A stretch of DNA of 64,000 nucleotides from Candidatus Thermofonsia Clade 1 bacterium (GCA_002794705.1 PGTK01000006.1:50959-114958); one strand, 5' to 3'. Positions 26,845 through 35,885 are shown, counted from the first letter of the stretch. Numbers and translations are program-made. Notes: generated by a model from the sequence alone, not told the origin.

Positions 26845-27717
26845 TCACGCCAGCATAATCCGCCAGCAGGGGATATCCAAGCCGCTGTGCATGAAGCCAT
26901 AGCGCTCATACAGCCGCTGTGAGCGCACATTGCTTGCCTGCGTATTGACGCTGGCTGCCAACACGCCGCGCTTGATGAAGCTCTCCAGCAATTCGCTCAG
27001 CAAGGCGCCGCCCACACCGCTCCCTTGCACCTCCGGCAGCACGGCTAGGCGCGCTAGATGTACGCTCTCGCCGTGCAGTGTGCTGATCTGATAGCCCACA
27101 GCGCGCCCGCGCTCTTCGGCAATGGTGAAGCTGGCAGCTGTGCGCGCCGCCTGCCATACAGAGCCTTCGTCAAGCGCCCAGAGCGGCGAAAAGGCAGCCC
27201 GATCAATGGCAGCCGCTGCGCTTGCCTCATACGTTTGCGCGTGGCGAATGCGTAGGTCTGGGCGTGGCGATTCAGGCACTTCAGCGCCCCTGCGCCGCAG
27301 CGTGATAATATCCTCAATGTGGGTGAAGCCGTACGCGCTCAGCAGATCGCTCACCCAGTCATGCAGGGCTAGAGCGGCTAACTCCGCGCAGCCGAGCGCG
27401 ATCAAGCGCAGGCGCAAAGCGCACCACAGCACGGCAAAAACGTCCTTGGCAACGTCATTAGAGGGACTAGCTGTGCGCAGGGCGATCAGGCGCAGCCACG
27501 CCGCGCCGCTCAAGGGCGGCGTGGCTGCAATGGCGCCGATCACGCGCTGTGCCTGCAGCGCGAGGTAGATCGGCACTTCAGGCTGCACGATCCACTCTTC
27601 CACGCTGTGCCAATCGAGGTGAACGTGCAGCCAGACGGCGGGATCGTCCACCAGACTGAGCAGATCGCGCCGAAAACGCCGCGCATATGGCACGATCTCA
27701 GTGCCTAGCCCGACCAT
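26845..27717 (-). CDS. GNAT-family acetyltransferase with tandem GNAT folds
   Basis: A 290-residue protein. The C-terminal half is a clear GNAT domain: RLAVLPEVQGSGVGGALLSEL is the acetyl-CoA-binding motif A, followed by NVRSQRLYERYGF. The N-terminal half has a weaker GNAT-like pattern (YLALQAQRVIGAIAA, LAAYGFTHIED equivalent), suggesting a degenerate duplicate. The target is unknown. It is 18 bp downstream of nadE on the same strand and may be in that operon. Confidence 0.7.
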   Translation of the reverse strand: MVGLGTEIVPYARRFRRDLLSLVDDPAVWLHVHLDWHSVEEWIVQPEVPIYLALQAQRVIGAIAATPPLSGAAWLRLIALRTASPSNDVAKDVFAVLWCALRLRLIALGCAELAALALHDWVSDLLSAYGFTHIEDIITLRRRGAEVPESPRPDLRIRHAQTYEASAAAAIDRAAFSPLWALDEGSVWQAARTAASFTIAEERGRAVGYQISTLHGESVHLARLAVLPEVQGSGVGGALLSELLESFIKRGVLAASVNTQASNVRSQRLYERYGFMHSGLDIPCWRIMLA

Positions 27718-27735
27718 AGCGCCTTATGCCTCATA

Positions 27736-28599
27736 CTAGCCCGCCCAATCGCGTAGGTACAGGAAATCGTGTCCGATGCTGCGCCGACTCAGCTTTGCCA
27801 CATTCGGCATGGTGCGCTTAAAGTGATTCAGGCGCACGCGCCGCCACACGCGCTCCACAAATGCCAAATCAAAGCCCTGCGCTGCGGCTTCCTCAACTGT
27901 GTAGCGCCCATCTACCAGCAAATAGAGCAGGCGATCTACTTCGGCGTAGGTGTAGCCCAGTTCACCTTCATCAGTCTGTCCCGTCCAGAGATCGGCGGAG
28001 GGCGGCTTGTTGAGGATGCTCTGTGGCACGCCCAAAGCCCGTGCGAGCTGGCGCACCTGCGTCTTATACAAGTCTTCGATCGGTTGCAGCGCCGCAGCGC
28101 TATCGCCAAAGAGCGTGGAGTAGCCCAACAGCACTTCAGTCTTATTGCTAGTGCCGATCACCAAGCCGCGCCACGCCGCCGATTGATCGTACAGCACGAT
28201 CATGCGTTGGCGCGCCATGATATTGCCCTTGCGTACGCTATCCATATCCGGGAACAGATCGATCAGCGGCTGCACCATCGGTGTGATATCAATGGTCAGC
28301 GAGGGCAAGCCCAGTTGATCGATCACAGCCTGTGCGTCGCTCAGACTCTCAGGTGAGGAGGTGCGGTAGGGCATTCGCACGGCAAGCACATTCTCGGCGC
28401 CTAGCGCCCGCGCCGCCAAAAAAGCGACCAATGCTGAATCAATGCCGCCGCTCAAGCCGATCACTGCCCGCGAATAGCCGACTTTAGTCACGGCGTCTTG
28501 GATGAAGCCGACGATGATCTTGGTGGCAAGATCGGTGTTGATCTGCAAAAGCGCGTCTATGTCCACGCGTTGTTGTGGCTGAACAAGCGTCGTCACCAT
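27736..28599 (-). CDS. nadE: NAD+ synthase, synthetase domain protein
   Basis: A 287-residue ATP-pyrophosphatase: GLSGGIDSALVA is the PP-loop, followed by GTSNKTEVLLGYSTLFGDSAA, a NadE signature, and KPPSADLWTGQTDEGELG with the deamido-NAD site. It adenylates nicotinate adenine dinucleotide and amidates it to NAD+. In most bacteria with glutamine-dependent NadE a nitrilase domain is fused at the N-terminus; here that domain is the separate gene 11 bp upstream, so the holoenzyme is presumably a two-gene complex. GAGGAG precedes the ATG. Confidence 0.9.
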   Translation of the reverse strand: MVTTLVQPQQRVDIDALLQINTDLATKIIVGFIQDAVTKVGYSRAVIGLSGGIDSALVAFLAARALGAENVLAVRMPYRTSSPESLSDAQAVIDQLGLPSLTIDITPMVQPLIDLFPDMDSVRKGNIMARQRMIVLYDQSAAWRGLVIGTSNKTEVLLGYSTLFGDSAAALQPIEDLYKTQVRQLARALGVPQSILNKPPSADLWTGQTDEGELGYTYAEVDRLLYLLVDGRYTVEEAAAQGFDLAFVERVWRRVRLNHFKRTMPNVAKLSRRSIGHDFLYLRDWAG

Positions 28600-28610
28600 A
28601 GGAGACTCCT

Positions 28611-29492
28611 CTAGCGTCCGCTAAAGATACGATCAGGCGATTCGTTCAGGATGCGTGCCAATTCGCGGGCTGTGAGCGCCGTGCGTTCATCACGCAGCAA
28701 GGGCAGGCGCGTGCGTGTGCGCCGAATCTGGTTGAGATCAATGGTGTGGATGCACAGAGCAGGCTCATGCATGGGCGCAGCACAGGCGATCTCGCCATCA
28801 GGATCGATGATCGTGCTGCCGCCCCAGAAGTTCAAGCCATCTTCGTAGCCCACGCGATTGCAGTGCAGCACGTAGCTGGTGAACAGGCTGCCGTACGCCT
28901 GATTGACCAGCTGTACCCAACGTGCCGAGCCGAGCCTATCTGAAGCGTCCAAGCCGCGCCCGGGACTAGCGCTGTGGAACAGGAAAACATCAGCGCGGTC
29001 AATCCAGAGCAGATAGGGCGGCGAGGCGTGCCAGAAATCCTCACAGATCAACATGCCGAAGCGCCCGAAGCGCGTATCGAAGGCGCGGACTGAGTCGCCC
29101 CAGGCGAAGTAGCGCCCCTCATCGAACATCGTATACGTCGGCAAGTAGACCTTGTGATGGACATGCACCACCTTGCCGCCTGAGAGATAAGCCGCTCCGA
29201 TGAAATAGCGCGCCCGCCGATCCGTATCCACAAAGCCGACCATCAAGTCCATGTCGTAGTCGCCGCTTGCCTCTAACAATTGGCGGAAGATCGGGTTATC
29301 CGCCGTCGGCTGCATAGCGACCTCATAGACTAGGTCTTGCAGATTGTAGCCCGTCAGCGAAAGCTCTGGGAAGAGCAACAGCTGGGCGCCATGTGCCTTT
29401 GCCGCTGCGATCTGCTCAAGGTGCTTCTGGAGATTTGCCGCGACATCGCCAATTTTCGGATAAATCTGTGCTAAGCCAACCGTCAGATGCAT
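28611..29492 (-). CDS. Nitrilase-fold glutaminase, probable partner of NadE
   Basis: A 293-residue carbon-nitrogen hydrolase. The catalytic triad can be read: Glu in LLFPELSLTGY, Lys in HHKVYLPTYTMFDEGRYF, and Cys in GMLICEDFWHAS. The wording of these motifs (LTGYNLQDL, LPTYTMFDE, CEDFW) is that of the glutaminase domain of glutamine-dependent NAD synthetase rather than generic nitrilases. It would supply ammonia from glutamine to the adjacent NadE. Gene order glutaminase-synthetase mirrors the domain order of the fused enzyme. Confidence 0.85.
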   Translation of the reverse strand: MHLTVGLAQIYPKIGDVAANLQKHLEQIAAAKAHGAQLLLFPELSLTGYNLQDLVYEVAMQPTADNPIFRQLLEASGDYDMDLMVGFVDTDRRARYFIGAAYLSGGKVVHVHHKVYLPTYTMFDEGRYFAWGDSVRAFDTRFGRFGMLICEDFWHASPPYLLWIDRADVFLFHSASPGRGLDASDRLGSARWVQLVNQAYGSLFTSYVLHCNRVGYEDGLNFWGGSTIIDPDGEIACAAPMHEPALCIHTIDLNQIRRTRTRLPLLRDERTALTARELARILNESPDRIFSGR

Positions 29493-29738
29493 GTTCGTGC
29501 GCCCATCTAGAGTTTACATCGCAATTGTATCATATTTTTCTAAGGAAAAGGCGATAGTGTGCCTGCATGATGGCAGTCTGCTGTGAACGGGCATATTCAA
29601 GTGCAGCAGCACATGACCGAAATTGCTAGAGCGCGGATTGGGCTACTTGACAAGCCACTGAATTTGATATCCAATGCGAAAGGTGATCCTAACCTGAACC
29701 AATAGGTGCTTAGCCCGAAAGGCTGAAAGGGCTTCCAC

Positions 29739-30554
29739 ATGATGGCGTTCAAGCCGCGTTTATCGTTTCTATCAGTGATTTTGGGCGCGTTGCTGGCTGT
29801 GAGCGCCTGCAGCGGCGCCCCCGCCGAGTCGCCCGCTCCGCCCGTGACAGCAGCTGCCGAGACTCCCGTAGCTGTTTCACCTACACTCGCTGTGAGCGTA
29901 AAAGTTGAGGATTTAGAGCGCGCTGCTGAGATCGGTCGGCTAGGGCGTGGCAAACTCTCAGAGGTTGCCTATTCGCCCGACGGGAGACAACTCGCAGCAG
30001 CCAGCAGCGTAGGCATCTGGCTCTACGATCTGCAAAGTCAGGATAGCGCGCCACGTCCATTAGAGGGACATGCAGGCAAGGTCAATGCTGTAGCGTGGTC
30101 GCCTGATGGTCGTTTGATCGCCTCTGGCGCGGATGATAAGCGCGTGATGCTCTGAGAGGCGGCGACAGGCGGGCTGCAAAAGACGCTCGACGCAGGCACG
30201 CAAGGGCATTTAGACCGTGTGAACGGCGTGGCGTGGTCGCCTGATGGCAAACAAATTGCCTCAGTGAGCGGCGATGGTAGCGCAGTCATCTGGGAGGCTG
30301 AAAGTGGCGCATTCGTGCGCACGCTGCGCGGACGCATGGGCAGTCTGAGCGATGTCACGTGGTCGCCCGATGGTCGCTTCATAGCAGCTGGCTCAAACAA
30401 TAACTTGGTGCAGGTCTGGGATGTTCAAAGTGGCGATATGCGGGCATTCGAAGGGCATACCGGCGAGGTGTACGCAGTCGCATGGTCGCCTGATGGTCGC
30501 ACTGTTGCCAGCGGCGCCTATGACGGCACAGTCCGACTGTGGGGCGCCCGCTAG
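29739..30554 (+). pseudogene. WD40-repeat lipoprotein gene interrupted by an in-frame TGA
   Basis: From ATG 29739 (AAAGGG 7 nt upstream) the frame encodes a lipoprotein signal (ending AVSAC, Cys near residue 24) and WD40-type repeats with the pattern VAWSPDGRxIASG. The frame stops at TGA 30153-30155 after DDKRVML, where the repeat demands Trp (compare VIWEAESG and QVWDVQSG later). The same frame then continues through three more repeats to TAG at 30552-30554. A single TGG-to-TGA change explains it. About five repeats remain in total, short of a closed seven-blade propeller. It could be a real nonsense mutation, a base-call error, or readthrough; both halves otherwise look well conserved, so the lesion is recent. 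Confidence 0.8.
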
Positions 30555-30665
30555 AACAGGCGATAGCACAGGCAGGCGTGCGATAGCCCGCTTGCCTGCT
30601 CGTGAAAACGCGGATGCACTGCTCCGCGCCTGAATGTGCTACAATTGCACGCAGAGCAATGCACC

Positions 30666-30956
30666 ATGCCGAAGGAACGTCCGCCTGTCTTGATTTGCGC
30701 GCTGTGTGGCAGGCAGGTCGGCCATCTGAGCCGCCATCATCTGGTGCCGAAGTCCGAAGGCGGCACAGAGACGGTTGGGCTGTGCAGCGCCTGCCACACC
30801 ACGCTGCATAAATTCTTCACAAACCGCACGTTGGCGCGCCACAAGTACACCATTGAGGCGCTCCAGCAAGACCCCGACATTCAGCGCTACCTAGCGTGGG
30901 TGCGCAAGCAGCCCGATCGCCGCATCACGGTCAGGCGCAAGCGCGATCGCATCTAA
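30666..30956 (+). CDS. Small HNH-type zinc nuclease domain protein
   Basis: A 96-residue protein from ATG 30666. It has ICALCGR near the start, then SRHHLVPKSEGG and LCSACHTTLHKFF. The HH pair, GG turn and CxxCH...H pattern are those of HNH endonuclease domains with a structural zinc bound by two CxxC pairs. The central Asn of HNH is not at its usual place (TETVGLC), so activity is uncertain. The C-terminus is very basic (RRKRDRI), suggesting nucleic-acid binding. TACAAT at 30640-30645 may be its -10 element. No toxin partner or recombinase is next to it. Confidence 0.65.
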   Translation: MPKERPPVLICALCGRQVGHLSRHHLVPKSEGGTETVGLCSACHTTLHKFFTNRTLARHKYTIEALQQDPDIQRYLAWVRKQPDRRITVRRKRDRI

Positions 30957-31066
30957 GCAAGCGCACAGCAAGTGCCACACGCAAAGAATTGCCCAAGTAA
31001 GCCTCAGGCGGCACGGCGCGTCCGAAAGCTATAGGAAAATCCGCTAACTGCAAAGGAATGCAAGCC

Positions 31067-31720
31067 ATGTCGCTCATCCAAGCCCAAGACCGCGAATACC
31101 TGATCCGTGAGTTCAGCCAGCTGAGCCAGCCCGTCAAACTCGTGTTGTTCACTAGCGCGCATGAGTGCGAATACTGCACTGAGACGCGCCAAATCGCCAC
31201 AGAGGTGGCTGAACTCTCCGCCCAGCTGAGCCTTGAGGAACACGATCTAGAGCGTGAGCCTGAGATCGCGGCTGAATACAAGGTGGATAAGACCCCGGCG
31301 CTCGTAGTCATGCGCGGCGGCGATCAGCCCAAAGATTACGGCATTCGCTATTACGGCATCCCAGCGGGCTATGAGTTCAGCTCGCTGATCCACAGCATTT
31401 TGATGGTCGGCAAGGGCGAATCGGGCTTATCGGCGGGCGCGAAGGCGTGGGCGGCAACACTCACACAGCCGATTCACATCCAGGTTTTCGTCACGCCCAG
31501 CTGCCCGTATTGCCCGCAGGCGGTCTTGTTGGCGCATCGTTTTGCCCTCGAGAGCGACCTGATCCGCGCCGATATGGTCGAGGCAATGGAGTTCCCCGAT
31601 CTGGCAGAGCGCTATCAGGTGATGGGCGTGCCGCGCACGGTCATCAACGAGCATGTGCATATCGAGGGAGCAGCGCCTGAGCAAATTCTGCAGGCAAAGT
31701 TGCAAGAGGCGATTGCATGA
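31067..31720 (+). CDS. Two-domain glutaredoxin-like protein disulfide oxidoreductase
   Basis: ATG 31067 is chosen over 31058 because AAAGGA lies 9 nt upstream. The 217-residue protein has two thioredoxin folds, each with a redox pair: ECEYCTE near residue 42 and SCPYCPQ near 145, each followed by a cis-Pro segment ([16 protein letters not shown]). This is the layout of PDO proteins known from archaea and thermophilic bacteria, which form and isomerise disulfides in cytoplasmic proteins. A second role as alkyl-hydroperoxide-reductase partner cannot be excluded. Confidence 0.85.
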   Translation: MSLIQAQDREYLIREFSQLSQPVKLVLFTSAHECEYCTETRQIATEVAELSAQLSLEEHDLEREPEIAAEYKVDKTPALVVMRGGDQPKDYGIRYYGIPAGYEFSSLIHSILMVGKGESGLSAGAKAWAATLTQPIHIQVFVTPSCPYCPQAVLLAHRFALESDLIRADMVEAMEFPDLAERYQVMGVPRTVINEHVHIEGAAPEQILQAKLQEAIA

Positions 31721-31723
31721 GGG

Positions 31724-33265
31724 CTAGTCAGGCAGCAGAACGGGGCGAAAGCCGATTGAGTCTAGCTCAATAGAGGGGATGTTCTGGTAGCGATAGAAGG
31801 TGTTGACCTGCCTCCCCTCTGATGACCAAGCGCCGCCGCGCAGCACGCGCGGCGCGGCGCCATTCAGGTGCGTGGCGTCGCTCTGCCATTCGGTCAGGCA
31901 CCACTCCCAGATGTTGCCGTGCATGTCTAAAACGCCAAAAGGACTCGCGCCACTAGGATAGGCGTCTACAGGCGTGGGCGCGCCAATGCCCGATTCTCGC
32001 GTGTTGCTGCGCCTGGGATCGAAGTGCTTACCATAGGGATAGCGCCTGTTATCATCGCCCTGAGCGGCATGTTGCCACTGTAGCTCAGTGGGCAGGCTTA
32101 CGCGCTTGCCCGTGCGATGACTCAGCCACAGGCAGAACGCCACAGCATCGAACCAGCTCACGCACGTGCGCGGCATACGGTCGCCCAGAACAACCGTCGG
32201 CTTGGGCTGCGGACGCTTGCGCCGCCACGCCATTGCCTGCAGCGAGTACGTCCACCAGCGGATATCGCGGTAGCCGTCGGGTGCGTCCAAAAAGACCTGA
32301 TATTGGGCATTGGTGATGGGCGTCTGGGCAATTTTGAAGACGCCCACAGCGAACAAGCCGCCCCCAGAGCCGGGCGGATTATATTTGCGCGGATCAGAAG
32401 CGTCTTCAATGAAAACATGCCCTTCCGTCACGGCACACCACGCAAAATTGGGCAAAAAGTCGCTCACATCAACCTTGAATGTATTGGTCTTAGGGCGCGG
32501 ACGCAGATGATAGGCAAGGTCGAGCGGATCATCGGTATATTCAGGGTAATCGCGGCGGAATTGCGCCCAAGCTCTACAGGCTAAGTCCAGATTGACGTGG
32601 CGCAAGGCGGCGATCTCTTCGTAAGCCTCTTGTGCCTCTTGGCGGCGGCGCTGTTGGTACAAGCTGTGCTGCGCGTGTTCGATTACAGCCTGCAGCGAAA
32701 AAAAGCGCGGCTGATAGCCTTCGGCGGCAAGCGCCTCCAGCAGCTCAAGGGCTTGCTCGTAGGCTTCATCGCGGATCAGGGCAAGTGCCTCTGCAAAACG
32801 CAGCCCGGACTTGCGCTGTTGCGGGCTGAGCATCTGGCGCGGACGCTCAGCTGAGTTGCTCTCAGCAAGAGCGTGCAGCACGCTGCTGATCATGGCTTGG
32901 TGCGGCTTATGCACAAAATCATGGATGTGCAGTCGGCCAGGCGAGATGGTGATGGGCAGGCTGTTCAGATCGGTCTTGCGCACGAGGATCGGCACGATGA
33001 TCGGGCGGCTTTCGGGCGGCAAGCCGGCGGCATGATCCAGCTCAATGCGCGAGCCGCTGTTCACCTTGATTGACTCAGGCGAGATGGCGAAGATAAAGTG
33101 CGTACACTGCTCAATGCCCGCCTTGATCTCCTCCCAATAGGGCATATGTCCGCTGATATGCCAGATATCTAGCCAAACATCATGCTCAGCGCGCAGCAAA
33201 TGCTCGGCTAACATCAAGATAAAGGGGCGATCTTGTGAGTTATAACTGAGGAAAACTCGCGCCAT
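31724..33265 (-). CDS. TIR domain / helical linker / FGE-sulfatase-like fusion
   Basis: From ATG 33263-33265 the protein has 513 residues. Residues 1-135 are a TIR domain: ARVFLSYNSQDRPF, VWLDIWHIS, FIFAISPESI and SRIELDHA, whose Glu matches the NAD-cleaving Glu of active TIRs. Residues 150-245 are helical and TPR-like (ALELLEALAAEGY). Residues 265-513 are a formylglycine-generating-enzyme (SUMF1/EgtB-fold) domain: TPITNAQYQVFL, RTCVSWFDAVAFCLWLS, LPTELQWQHAA, DMHGNIWEWC and RGGAWSS. The Cys pair needed for formylglycine formation is missing near the C-terminus (SIGFRPV where active enzymes have a Cys), so this domain probably binds ligands. Such fusions are typical of bacterial conflict or signalling systems; the effector role is inferred. 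Confidence 0.85.
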   Translation of the reverse strand: MARVFLSYNSQDRPFILMLAEHLLRAEHDVWLDIWHISGHMPYWEEIKAGIEQCTHFIFAISPESIKVNSGSRIELDHAAGLPPESRPIIVPILVRKTDLNSLPITISPGRLHIHDFVHKPHQAMISSVLHALAESNSAERPRQMLSPQQRKSGLRFAEALALIRDEAYEQALELLEALAAEGYQPRFFSLQAVIEHAQHSLYQQRRRQEAQEAYEEIAALRHVNLDLACRAWAQFRRDYPEYTDDPLDLAYHLRPRPKTNTFKVDVSDFLPNFAWCAVTEGHVFIEDASDPRKYNPPGSGGGLFAVGVFKIAQTPITNAQYQVFLDAPDGYRDIRWWTYSLQAMAWRRKRPQPKPTVVLGDRMPRTCVSWFDAVAFCLWLSHRTGKRVSLPTELQWQHAAQGDDNRRYPYGKHFDPRRSNTRESGIGAPTPVDAYPSGASPFGVLDMHGNIWEWCLTEWQSDATHLNGAAPRVLRGGAWSSEGRQVNTFYRYQNIPSIELDSIGFRPVLLPD

Positions 33266-33477
33266 AGAGTGCGCTTTCAGGGAAAGAATTTTTACATTGC
33301 TTTTATTATGCGGCAAAAGCCATTTTAGCGCCTATGGCAAAAATTAGACGTTGTCACTTTTGTGAAACATTTGAAACTTCCGTGAAGATGGTTTAAGCCG
33401 CCCAAACTGCCTCCGAAAATGCCTGCGTACGCACTGCCACTTTTTATGGTACGATAAAGCTGTTGCGGATAGATGTA

Positions 33478-33490
33478 GGAGGCGACCTCC
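33478..33490 (+). promoter_or_regulatory. Ribosome-binding site inside a perfect small hairpin
   Basis: The Shine-Dalgarno GGAGG (33478-33482) can pair with CCTCC (33486-33490) across a 3-nt loop, immediately before the ATG at 33491. If it forms, the site would be masked. It could be temperature-sensitive or melted by ribosomes; a chance match is possible. Confidence 0.4.
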
Positions 33491-35524
33491 ATGCAGGCGA
33501 TTCTCACTCTTTTGCTGCTGCTCGGCTTGGGCGTGCTGGGTTTTGTGGTGGCGGGCATCCGCTATGTGCCGAACAATCGCGTAGGCATCGTGGAAAAGCG
33601 CTTTGCCCTCAAAGGCTCGGTCAAAGCTGACTCGTTCATCGCGCTAAACAGAGAGGCAGGCTATCAGCCCAATGTGCTGCGCGGCGGCTTGACGTGGCTC
33701 ATGCCAATTCAGTATAAAGTCCACTTGGTGCCACTGGTGACCATCCCACAAGGGCAGATCGGCTATGTTTTTGCCCGCGATGGCATTCCCCTAGCGCCCA
33801 CACAAGCGCTTGGATGCGTGGTCCCTGAAGGCAAGACCTTCCAAGACGTGGAAGGCTTCCTGAAAAATGGTGGGCAGCGCGGTCCGCAGCGCGAGATATT
33901 GCGCGAAGGCACTTATGCCCTGAATCTGGTGCTGTTCGTTGTTTTCACAGAAGACGGTCTATACTACCTGCCGATCAGCCGTGAGGAAGAGGCAGTCTTC
34001 AAGCGCATGGGCGGCTTGCTGCGCGAGCGCGACGCCTTCCGCCCGGTTGTGATCAAAGGCTCAGATGATAAGATCGGCATTGTGACCGTCCATGACGGAC
34101 CAGCCCTTGAGCAAGATGAGATCATCGCGCCCGCCGTCGGCACGGATCCGAGCGATCCCACCACCTATCACAATAACTTCCAAGACCCCGAAAAATTCCT
34201 GCGCGCAGGCGGCAGGCGCGGACGCCAACTGCAGGTGATCGTCGAAGGTACGTACTACATCAATCGCCTGTTCGCCACTGTTGAGCTGATCAACAAGACC
34301 ATTGTGGAGGTCGGCTTTGTGGGCGTGGTGGTCTCGTATGCAGGCTCACGCGGCGGCGATGTCTCCGGCGAGGAATACAAGCACGGCGAACTCGTCCAGC
34401 GCGGCGAAAAGGGCGTCTGGAGCGAACCACTCATGCCCGGCAAGTACGCTTTCAATACCTATGCCGGTCAGATTATCATGGTGCCGACCACCAACATCAT
34501 CCTGAAGTGGAACAAGGATGAAATGGGGACGCACCGCTTTGACGAAAATCTCTCCGCCATTGAGCTGATCACCAAAGACGCCTTCGAGCCAGTCTTGCCG
34601 CTCTCGGTAGTCATGCACATTGACTACCGCAAGGCGCCGCTGGTCATTCAGCGCTTCGGCGATATCAAAAAGCTGGTGGATCAGACGCTTGACCCGATGG
34701 TCGCCGCCTACTTCAAAAACATCGGGCAGACCCGCACCCTGATCCAGCTGATCCAAGAGCGCAGCCAAATCCAGCAGCAAGCCTCCCAAGAGATGCAAGA
34801 GCGTTTCGCCCACTACAATCTGGAGTTAGAGGAAGTCCTGATCGGCACGCCCGCCTCCTCCACCTCTGACCGCAAGATCGAGGAAATCCTCGCTCAGCTG
34901 CGCGACCGTCAAATTGCCATTGAGCAGATCGAGACCTACAATCGCAAGCAGCAAGCCGCCGCCAAAGAGCGCGAACTGCGCCAAGCAGAGGCAATCGCCA
35001 AGCAGCAGACTGCCCTCACGGAGTCTGAGATCAGCATCACGATCCAGAGCAACGAGGGTAAAGCCGCCTATCAGCGCTCTTTGCAGGAAGCCGCTAAGAT
35101 CAGAGCGCTTGCAGAGGCAGAGGCAGAGCGCGACGCCCGCATCGGTATCGCCCGCGCCATTGCCATCGAAGAGCAGGTGCGCGCCTACGGCGGACCGCAG
35201 TTCCAGGTCTTGCAGCAGGCGCTGGATCGCTTCAGCCAAGCTGTGGAAAACGCCGGCATTGAGATCGTGCCGCGCATGGTAGTGACCTCAGGCGGCGGCG
35301 AGCAGGGCGGCGGCACCTACAGCGCCTTCGAGGGGCTGATGATGCTGTTGCTCTCCGAAAAGCTGGGCGTGCAGATGAGCGATAACATCGCCAGCAACGG
35401 CGCCGCCTCTGAGGAAATTCGCCGCCTGCGCGAGAGCATCCTCAGCAGCATGAGCCGCCCGACGCAAGGCGCGCCAAACGGCGGCGAACACACTGCAGCG
35501 CAACCTGCCGATCAGCGCAGCTAA
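33491..35524 (+). CDS. SPFH/band-7 (flotillin-like) membrane protein
   Basis: A 677-residue protein. An N-terminal hydrophobic helix (about 3-23) is followed directly by an SPFH start (VPNNRVGIVEKRFALKG). The SPFH region is interrupted by an insert of roughly 150 residues and resumes around 265-460. A long Ala/Glu/Gln/Arg-rich coiled coil (470-590: EIEQIETYNRKQQ, REAEAIAKQQ-like) precedes a Gly/Ser-rich tail, as in flotillins (YuaF/FloT partners). Flotillins organise membrane microdomains and large oligomeric cages. Its strong AGGAGG site sits in the hairpin just upstream. It lies directly before the phage-like module, from which a terminator separates it. Confidence 0.82.
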   Translation: MQAILTLLLLLGLGVLGFVVAGIRYVPNNRVGIVEKRFALKGSVKADSFIALNREAGYQPNVLRGGLTWLMPIQYKVHLVPLVTIPQGQIGYVFARDGIPLAPTQALGCVVPEGKTFQDVEGFLKNGGQRGPQREILREGTYALNLVLFVVFTEDGLYYLPISREEEAVFKRMGGLLRERDAFRPVVIKGSDDKIGIVTVHDGPALEQDEIIAPAVGTDPSDPTTYHNNFQDPEKFLRAGGRRGRQLQVIVEGTYYINRLFATVELINKTIVEVGFVGVVVSYAGSRGGDVSGEEYKHGELVQRGEKGVWSEPLMPGKYAFNTYAGQIIMVPTTNIILKWNKDEMGTHRFDENLSAIELITKDAFEPVLPLSVVMHIDYRKAPLVIQRFGDIKKLVDQTLDPMVAAYFKNIGQTRTLIQLIQERSQIQQQASQEMQERFAHYNLELEEVLIGTPASSTSDRKIEEILAQLRDRQIAIEQIETYNRKQQAAAKERELRQAEAIAKQQTALTESEISITIQSNEGKAAYQRSLQEAAKIRALAEAEAERDARIGIARAIAIEEQVRAYGGPQFQVLQQALDRFSQAVENAGIEIVPRMVVTSGGGEQGGGTYSAFEGLMMLLLSEKLGVQMSDNIASNGAASEEIRRLRESILSSMSRPTQGAPNGGEHTAAQPADQRS

Positions 35525-35533
35525 CTGACCAAA

Positions 35534-35556
35534 AGGGCAGGCGCAATGCCTGCCCT
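35534..35556. terminator. Hairpin terminator between the SPFH gene and the phage-like operon
   Basis: A 9-bp stem AGGGCAGGC / GCCTGCCCT with a 5-nt loop lies between the converging SPFH gene and the last gene of the leftward phage-like operon, and can end transcription from both sides. Confidence 0.65.
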
Positions 35557-35565
35557 CGCTATTCA

Positions 35566-35835
35566 TTAGCTGCGTTGCGGCGAGTCGAGCTTGCCGTCGG
35601 TCACGTCCGCCGCCAAATCGCCCACGTCTTTGAGCGCCAAAGCGATTTGCCGAATGACGTCCGCCGCCTCAGCCGGGAGCGCCTGATACGCCAACTCCAA
35701 AGCCCGCTTGTTGGCGCGCAAAATCGCCAAAAATGCCGCAATGCCGCCCGCCGTCACCAAGCCGAACGCCGCAAACACCAAAATCACAGCCGCGCTGACA
35801 ATCGTTGCGATCGCCTGAACATCCATGCTCTCCAT
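35566..35835 (-). CDS. Small single-span membrane protein, last gene of phage-like operon
   Basis: ATG 35833-35835 has AGAGGAGAG 7 nt upstream and gives 89 residues; longer in-frame starts lack this. One hydrophobic helix (IVSAAVILVFAAFGLVTAGGIAAFLAIL, near residues 8-35) is followed by a charged amphipathic C-terminus. Size, topology and position after tail genes fit a holin-like or tail-associated membrane protein, but a single helix and no adjacent lysin make the holin call weak. Confidence 0.55.
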   Translation of the reverse strand: MESMDVQAIATIVSAAVILVFAAFGLVTAGGIAAFLAILRANKRALELAYQALPAEAADVIRQIALALKDVGDLAADVTDGKLDSPQRS

Positions 35836-35885
35836 GACTTTTCTCTCCTCTTTGAACTCAGATTCGGACACCACCTATGCCAGCA

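Noticed and set aside
29680..29738. Riboswitch before the WD40 lipoprotein gene (AGCCCGAAAGGCT hairpin and GCGAAAGG)
   Set aside because: Only one short stem is visible and the sequence fits none of the riboswitch consensus patterns I know; the 29493-29738 gap otherwise shows nothing definite.
30153..30155. TGA as a recoded tryptophan or selenocysteine codon (alternative genetic code)
   Set aside because: Many intact genes here end at TGA (for example at 1951-1953 and 4916-4918) while Trp is written TGG throughout, and no SECIS-like structure is evident; a lesion or base-call error is simpler.
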